Assembly: GCA_033064195.1 (NCBI GenBank) | Contig: JARBJD010000246.1 | Location: forward strand, 1-64,000 | Direction: 5' to 3' | DNA: 64,000 nt | From: Blattamonas nauphoetae | Taxonomy: Eukaryota > Preaxostyla > Oxymonadida | Shown: positions 59,214 to 64,000 of the stretch, one piece after another | Position numbering within the stretch: position 1 is the stretch's first letter | Layout of the letters: each line of letters opens with the position of its first letter | Translations under genes and position numbers: made by a program | The notes under the pieces: generated by a model | Databases searched by the model: none | Seen by the model: only the letters and a program-made list of their open reading frames with translations | What the model was told of the DNA's origin: nothing

Positions 59214-59896
59214 TCGTCCCAACTTATTGAGAACTTGCTGTGTCGTCGGTTCATTCTGTCTGATCTCCTCACTGGGTTGTTGGTGTGAAGAAGGGATTTC
59301 TCTCTATTGATCCTGCATCTGTGAAATTGGTATAATGTCATCATCATCTTCATCATCATCATCATCATCATCATCTCATCTTCGAACTTCCTCTCCTTCA
59401 TTGGATATTCATATTCAAACCCAGCCAATTTCAAGTTTCTCTTCAGTCCAGGAATATTTAGATATTCAGGTGGTTCTATTGCTATTGGTCTCTGCACTGG
59501 TGTTGGGATTTGTCTTGCCTCTGCAGGGCTTCGAACTCTTGGTGAGAGAATTGGAATTGGTGTCACTTGTTGATTGTACTTTCGATGATATTCTTTATAC
59601 ATCTTGTATGCTTTTTCACATCTCCAATCACTAAAACGTTTTCCCAAGAATGCAATCAGAAACTGTGAGACTACTTTTGTTCCATCTGAAATAGTTAAAT
59701 TCGGAGAGAGACCTCCATTTAACCAATCCTCAAAATATGTCTCATCGTTTGCAACATACTCTCCATGTGAATCATAGACGTCATATACTGGTAATGTGTT
59801 GGTTCTATTGAACTTGACATTGAATATTTTCTCTTGAGAGTGTTGTGTGCAATTCAGTAACCTATTCACTAATGCTTTGATTTGTCGTGTGTTCAT
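59210..59896 (-). CDS. Hypothetical Polinton-2 protein with Met-rich microsatellite
   Basis: A 228-codon frame, ATG at 59896, preceded by TTATTTTTG (59901-59910). The N-terminal 110 residues look folded (VNRLLNCTQHSQEKIFNVKF; TVVSQFLIAFLGKRFSDW-like stretch at about 80-97). Then come a Pro-rich linker (TPIPILSPRVRSPAEARQIP) and a run of Met/Lys encoded by a CAT-trinucleotide microsatellite (59337-59378). The sequence after the run is of doubtful reality. It overlaps the start of the integrase by a few bases. No family was recognised and no counterpart is visible in Polinton-1. Confidence 0.5.
   Translation of the reverse strand: MNTRQIKALVNRLLNCTQHSQEKIFNVKFNRTNTLPVYDVYDSHGEYVANDETYFEDWLNGGLSPNLTISDGTKVVSQFLIAFLGKRFSDWRCEKAYKMYKEYHRKYNQQVTPIPILSPRVRSPAEARQIPTPVQRPIAIEPPEYLNIPGLKRNLKLAGFEYEYPMKERKFEDEMMMMMMMMKMMMTLYQFHRCRINREKSLLHTNNPVRRSDRMNRRHSKFSISWDE
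59337..59378. repeat. CAT/ATG trinucleotide microsatellite
   Basis: Nearly pure run of CAT/ATC triplets with one interruption, inside the hypothetical gene 59210-59896. Confidence 0.9.
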
Positions 59897-59919
59897 TTAT
59901 TCAAAAATAAAGTTTGTGT

Positions 59920-62900
59920 TTATTCAATTATATAATCAGTAGCTTTCAGTCCATGAATGAATGGAGGACACGATTCATTTTCAAGTACGATTGCTTTCAG
60001 ATGAATTCCACTGAGACTGAGTTTCTGTTGTTGTATTTTCGCAATCTCAAATCCATTCGTGTTGTCTTCGCTCACGATTCTTCTCGTCTGAAAGTTCAGT
60101 GTTGTAGTCACAGTTTTCTCTCCACTGAGGCACTTCACATAGTCATTGCTTGTGATATTTGTCTTCTTTAATGACACTCCTTTGATTTTGCATTTCTCAT
60201 CGAGAGAGTAACACTTGGGTGCAAGACAAATCATCTGTTCACCTTCCTTCTCAATTGCTAGTCCTAACAGTTTCTTCTCATCATCGACACCCTTTTCAGG
60301 ATTGGGAAACCATTCGTATTTGTGGGCATCGTAGAATTCTTTGTCGGCGATTACGTGTTTAAATTGTTGATGGATTCCAGCATTCGGATCTCCAGATATT
60401 GCCCAATATGCAGAGTCTGTGTCTCCTTCACAGAAATGGATCTTGTTCATGTCTAAGCACTTGTACATGAAATTGTAGATGAAATTCAGATACCAGAACT
60501 TGGCATTGTCGAGTGTGAATACTGCTTCTTGTAGACATGTTTTGCATGATGCTTTCTCTCTGTCTTCAATCACAATGTAGTTGTCCTCATTGATCTCTCG
60601 AGTCGCTACAAATCCTTTCATCATTTGCTTCAAGTATGTTCTCTTCTCATTGCAGATTGTGATTGAGTTGTACTTCTCAGTGTTCATTCCATCATATCCG
60701 TAACTTCCATTCAGGTTGGTCTTACAGAATTGTTCTTTTCCTTTGTTTCCAACCTTCATTGCTTCTATTCTATCATTCATGAATGAGGTCACAAATGGTT
60801 CAAATCCAGCATGTCTCGAGAATACCGTCACACTCTTTACATCATCAATAATGAAGTGGCAGTAGTCGATGAGGAACCACAGATAGTATGTCGAAAAGAA
60901 CATATACTGATCGTGTGTGCTCAAGAGTTGAGTCAGCTTCCTTTGCTTGTCATCAGTCTTCAATCCATGTTTCTTCATCAACAAATATGTCTTCTCTCCA
61001 ATGTTCTCTTCTGTTGTATTGACAACAATGTTTCTGAAGATTGGTGGGAAGTTAATGAACTCATTGATATACTTCTCATCAATATGTCCCTTCAATTCTG
61101 CAATGAACAGTGTCTTCTGATTCTTGTCTTCGATAATCTCCCGACATTCTTTATCTCCTGTTGCAGTGTACAAGCATCTTCCTGGCATGTACATTCTGTG
61201 ATTAGTGTATGGATTGTTCTTGTTCTTGATTGATGAGAATGCACTTGGGTAGAGAGAGTTGAAATCAACACCGCACACGTGGGTCATTTTATGTTCAGTA
61301 TCTTTGGAGATCACCTTACCGTCTTCATATGTGAAGTGATTGATTGGAGTCACGTCTTTGATATTCTGTCGATGTTGAACATTCGAGAATCCACCAGTCA
61401 CTGCTGCTCTCAGTTTGTGATATGTTTGCTCATGTGTCAGAGTCATTGGGAGTGATTTCCAGATGCAGTACTTCTTCAGTTGAATTCTCAATCGAGTGAG
61501 ATGTTCATCTTTGTCTGACTTGTAGGTGTTGCAGTAGTCACAGCAGATCTTGACGTTCTCTTTTGAATGACCTTTCGAATTGTCGAGTCTATCCAATGTT
61601 GGTTTGATTGCTTGTGTGAAGTGACACTTGCAGATGTAGCACACTCTCTTGCACTGTTGAACAAACCAGTCGTAGTCTGCTTCAGTGACATTTTTATCAG
61701 TACTGCGATGTGCTTTCTGGTCTTGATAAATGTACGATGCAACCTTGTACTTCCAGTATTGTTTGGTGATTTTTATTTCTCCAGATTGATCCACTCCATT
61801 GAAATCATCATCAATATCGAAGTCCTTGTAGGCACAAGCGTACTTGATTGCTGAAGCATTTGCTGATAGTGAGAGATTGTGCAACATGTCCACTTTGTAT
61901 TGGAAGTTCAGATCAATGAGATTATCCAATGGTGCTATCATACATTCGACGTCTCTTATGTTGTAGAATTTGAGGTATTCCCAACGGTTCTTGAATCCTT
62001 GTTTGTTCCAATCCTCAAGGTACAATTGGTAATCACTGTCGGACATTTCACTGTTGTTCAGACTGGAATAGAATTCATATTTAGAGAATGGTTCTTGTTT
62101 GCTCAGCACTGTGTCGTAGTCTGATGAATCAAATGACTCGTAAGCGAAGAATGATTTCTGAAGTGTTGTGTTCCCTCCAAAAGCCTTCACTGCATTATCC
62201 AAAGTCATTGGTCCTGTGTGTAAGACATCATGTCAATGAAGCGAAGCACCTGTTGTGTTTTCTCGTGTCTGATCAATACTTGTTTATACTTTGTTGTTGA
62301 TCCAAGGAAGCTCACAACTTTCCAATCCTTGTCGACGAGATCTCGGAAGATGAGATTGATATCGAAACTGGAGCTATTGAATCCAATAACACTGACTTCA
62401 TTCTGTGACGGAATCTCTGGGTCTTCATATTGATTGTTCTCTCTTACTGTTTCTGCAAACTTGAAGAGTTCTCTGATCCACTGCTTCACAAAGTCCTTTC
62501 CATCTCGAAGATCAAAGTAGATTGACTTCACCCCTGATTTTGTTTTGATTGCAGATGCAACAGAGAGTGGTTTCAAATGTGAGATCAATTGTGTGTTGTC
62601 ATCTGAGAATAGATTGTCAAGAATGAGATCTTCCATGGTTTCGAAATCGTAAGTGATGTAGTATTGTGTTGGTTTGAATTCGTTTTGTCTTTTGTGTGCT
62701 ATCAGAAATTCATGAGTTCTATTGTTGAGGATGTGTGGAACATACGGTCTTGGTGTCTTATCAAGGGAGATCTTCTTCACATGTTTTCCATCCAGTTCTT
62801 TGCACTCAGCAAGATGCTTCTCAAAATCTCTGCTGTAGTTTTTATTCTTCACTTGGAATCCTCTTGATTGACAATATGGACAGAGCTTGTATCCAGTGAT

Positions 62901-64000
62901 TTTCTCAGGATCAACAATGAACATCACATGGACGAGAGTTGACGTCAGTGGAATCATCAGGATGGGAAGAACACGAGCATTCTCATTTTCGTTGATATAC
63001 GACTGACTGAGGAAGTAACGACCCCTTTGGGGGTCACTAGTCGAACTAGAGTTCGGGTACTTCTTCTTGTCTTCATCGTATTCATAAATGTGAACTGTGA
63101 TGTTGTGTCTAATCATTTCTTTCTCCAAATCACATGCAATATCAAATCCAGGATAATTGCGTAAGTGTTCAGTAAGTTGATGTGGCTTCAGGTGTGTCAG
63201 ATTCATTGATTCTGCGAACAATCTTTTTGCTTCAACGTTTCTCATGTTGATTGATATCTTCTTACCAGAGACCTCAGGAAGTGTGAGGAACGATAGTGCT
63301 TGAAAGAAGCAAATGTTGAACTCAGAATCGATGTACCGAACGTTTCTCGTTTTAATGTGTTTAGTGAGAATTGCATTTGCTTTTCCTGCGACTGGGAATC
63401 GATAGACTGCAACTAGAATGGAGTGGAATGCAATGTATATTGTCTTAGTATCCATCAGAGTTCTCTCTTGTGATTCTTTGATCAGATTGATCGCATACTT
63501 CGAATACTCAGTGATGTCTCCTGAACTTCTTATCACAGTTGGGAAACTCTTTGATGTGTTCTCCAATTCTGGTCTGAAGTCTTTGTAAGTTGTCTCATCT
63601 TTGTCTTTTCTCTCAATAATCTTACCAAAGTCAATACTGATCTTGAATGGATGATCTTTCTCTTTGTTGAATACTGCTTTGATGAAGGTTGTGATTTCCT
63701 CAACATTTTTCAGGTGATTGTGGAAGTACAACTGATATGGTTTTCCATTATCTTTAACCCTCTCGACCTCATTCTTTTTGAACTTCCTTCGTGAATCCAT
63801 GAGACAAGAATTAAATGCTACTTTGTCACGTGGTTCAGCAAGTAATATACATTCTTCAAATCCATCAAATGTCTGCACTTCTCTCTTTTCCATTTGTTCA
63901 TTTTTCTTCTGAATGATCAAGAGATTCTTCATCCAATGATCCATCAACTTCTCTTCAATTGATTTCAGTTTCCACGTCATTCTGAACACTTGCTTTTTCA
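59920..64000 (-). pseudogene. Polinton protein-primed family B DNA polymerase with HNH-like insertion, N-terminus beyond window
   Basis: Two long minus-strand frames (59920-62208 and 62205 to the window end) cover one pPolB; it is broken about once, and roughly the first 130-140 residues lie outside. Order as in Polinton-1: OTU-like region (ICFFQALSF; ITVHIYEYD; LVHVMFIVD), zinc finger (CPYCQSRG...H...C), exonuclease motifs (YDFETMEDL; NSSSFDINL; YNIRDVE), HNH-like module (CYICKCHF; KPTLDRLDNSKGHSKEN; CCDYCN), polymerase motif A SLYPSAF, motif B NGSYGYDG and motif C GDTDSAY. Conservation of the extra zinc modules in both elements shows they are long-standing parts of this polymerase lineage. 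Confidence 0.88.

Larger units (their letters stand above)
47010..64000. mobile_element. Polinton-2 (Maverick-type virus-like element), left and central part
   Basis: From left: candidate terminal repeat (47010-47885), hypothetical gene, S74 fibre, hypothetical gene, two paralogous capsid genes, small gene remnants, conserved protein, packaging ATPase, small conserved protein, integrase, hypothetical gene, PolB running off the right edge. Capsid plus ATPase plus pPolB plus integrase define a virion-encoding Polinton. It is broken: about half a dozen breaks are visible, plus one MITE insertion (50763-51363) in a capsid gene. The MITE is recent, judged by its near-identical arms; several genes are still open, so the element itself is not ancient. 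Compared with Polinton-1 the PolB/integrase block is inverted relative to the ATPase. Confidence 0.9.

Overview
The window looks like a nuclear contig of a unicellular eukaryote. A block of host genes (about 15.5-36.9 kb) with ultra-short spliceosomal introns sits between two large Polinton/Maverick-type elements and a cluster of decayed transposons. The host genes are a membrane beta-helix pseudokinase, an ABCC transporter, a Tsc13/TECR enoyl-CoA reductase, a CBM48 protein, an LRR-PP2C phosphatase and an OSCA/TMEM63-type channel. The beta-helix receptor-like protein, the many transposons and the intron style would fit a metamonad such as a Preaxostyla/oxymonad flagellate, but this assignment is inference. 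No rRNA gene or canonical tRNA was seen.

Layout. 1-~9.3 kb: right-hand part of Polinton-1 (packaging ATPase, two small genes, protein-primed DNA polymerase B, integrase; all look whole in the window), ending in a repeat with a tRNA-like core. 8.2-12.6 kb: a primase (AEP) plus SF3 helicase module surrounded by five clusters of a tandem 8-bp iteron (consensus GTGGACYY), possibly a separate replicon. 12.6-15.5 kb: low-complexity DNA and a decayed hAT transposase. 15.5-36.9 kb: host genes. 37.2-40.5 kb: a TIR-bounded element holding a broken alanyl-tRNA editing-domain gene. 40.5-46.8 kb: a MITE-like repeat with a nested insertion, a second hAT relic, pogo-like fragments and a DIRS-like retroelement fossil. 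~47.0-64 kb (runs off the right edge): Polinton-2, with an S74 fibre protein, two paralogous capsid genes in tandem (one split by a recent MITE), ATPase, integrase, DNA polymerase B and several hypothetical genes. It is broken in about half a dozen places.

How the genes fit together. Each Polinton carries genes for protein-primed replication (PolB), integration (rve integrase) and genome packaging (A32/FtsK-like ATPase). Polinton-2 also has virion genes (double-jelly-roll-type capsid proteins and an auto-processing fibre), so these are endogenous virus-like elements. The polymerases of both carry an HNH-like zinc module between exonuclease and polymerase domains. A T-rich motif (TTTTTATTTTT-like) lies just upstream of nearly every Polinton start, and a similar one precedes the primase gene. 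The PolB/integrase block has opposite orientation relative to the ATPase in the two elements, so they are separate lineages, not recent copies. Host introns, placed here by conserved reading frame across GT...AG, are mostly 20-72 nt.
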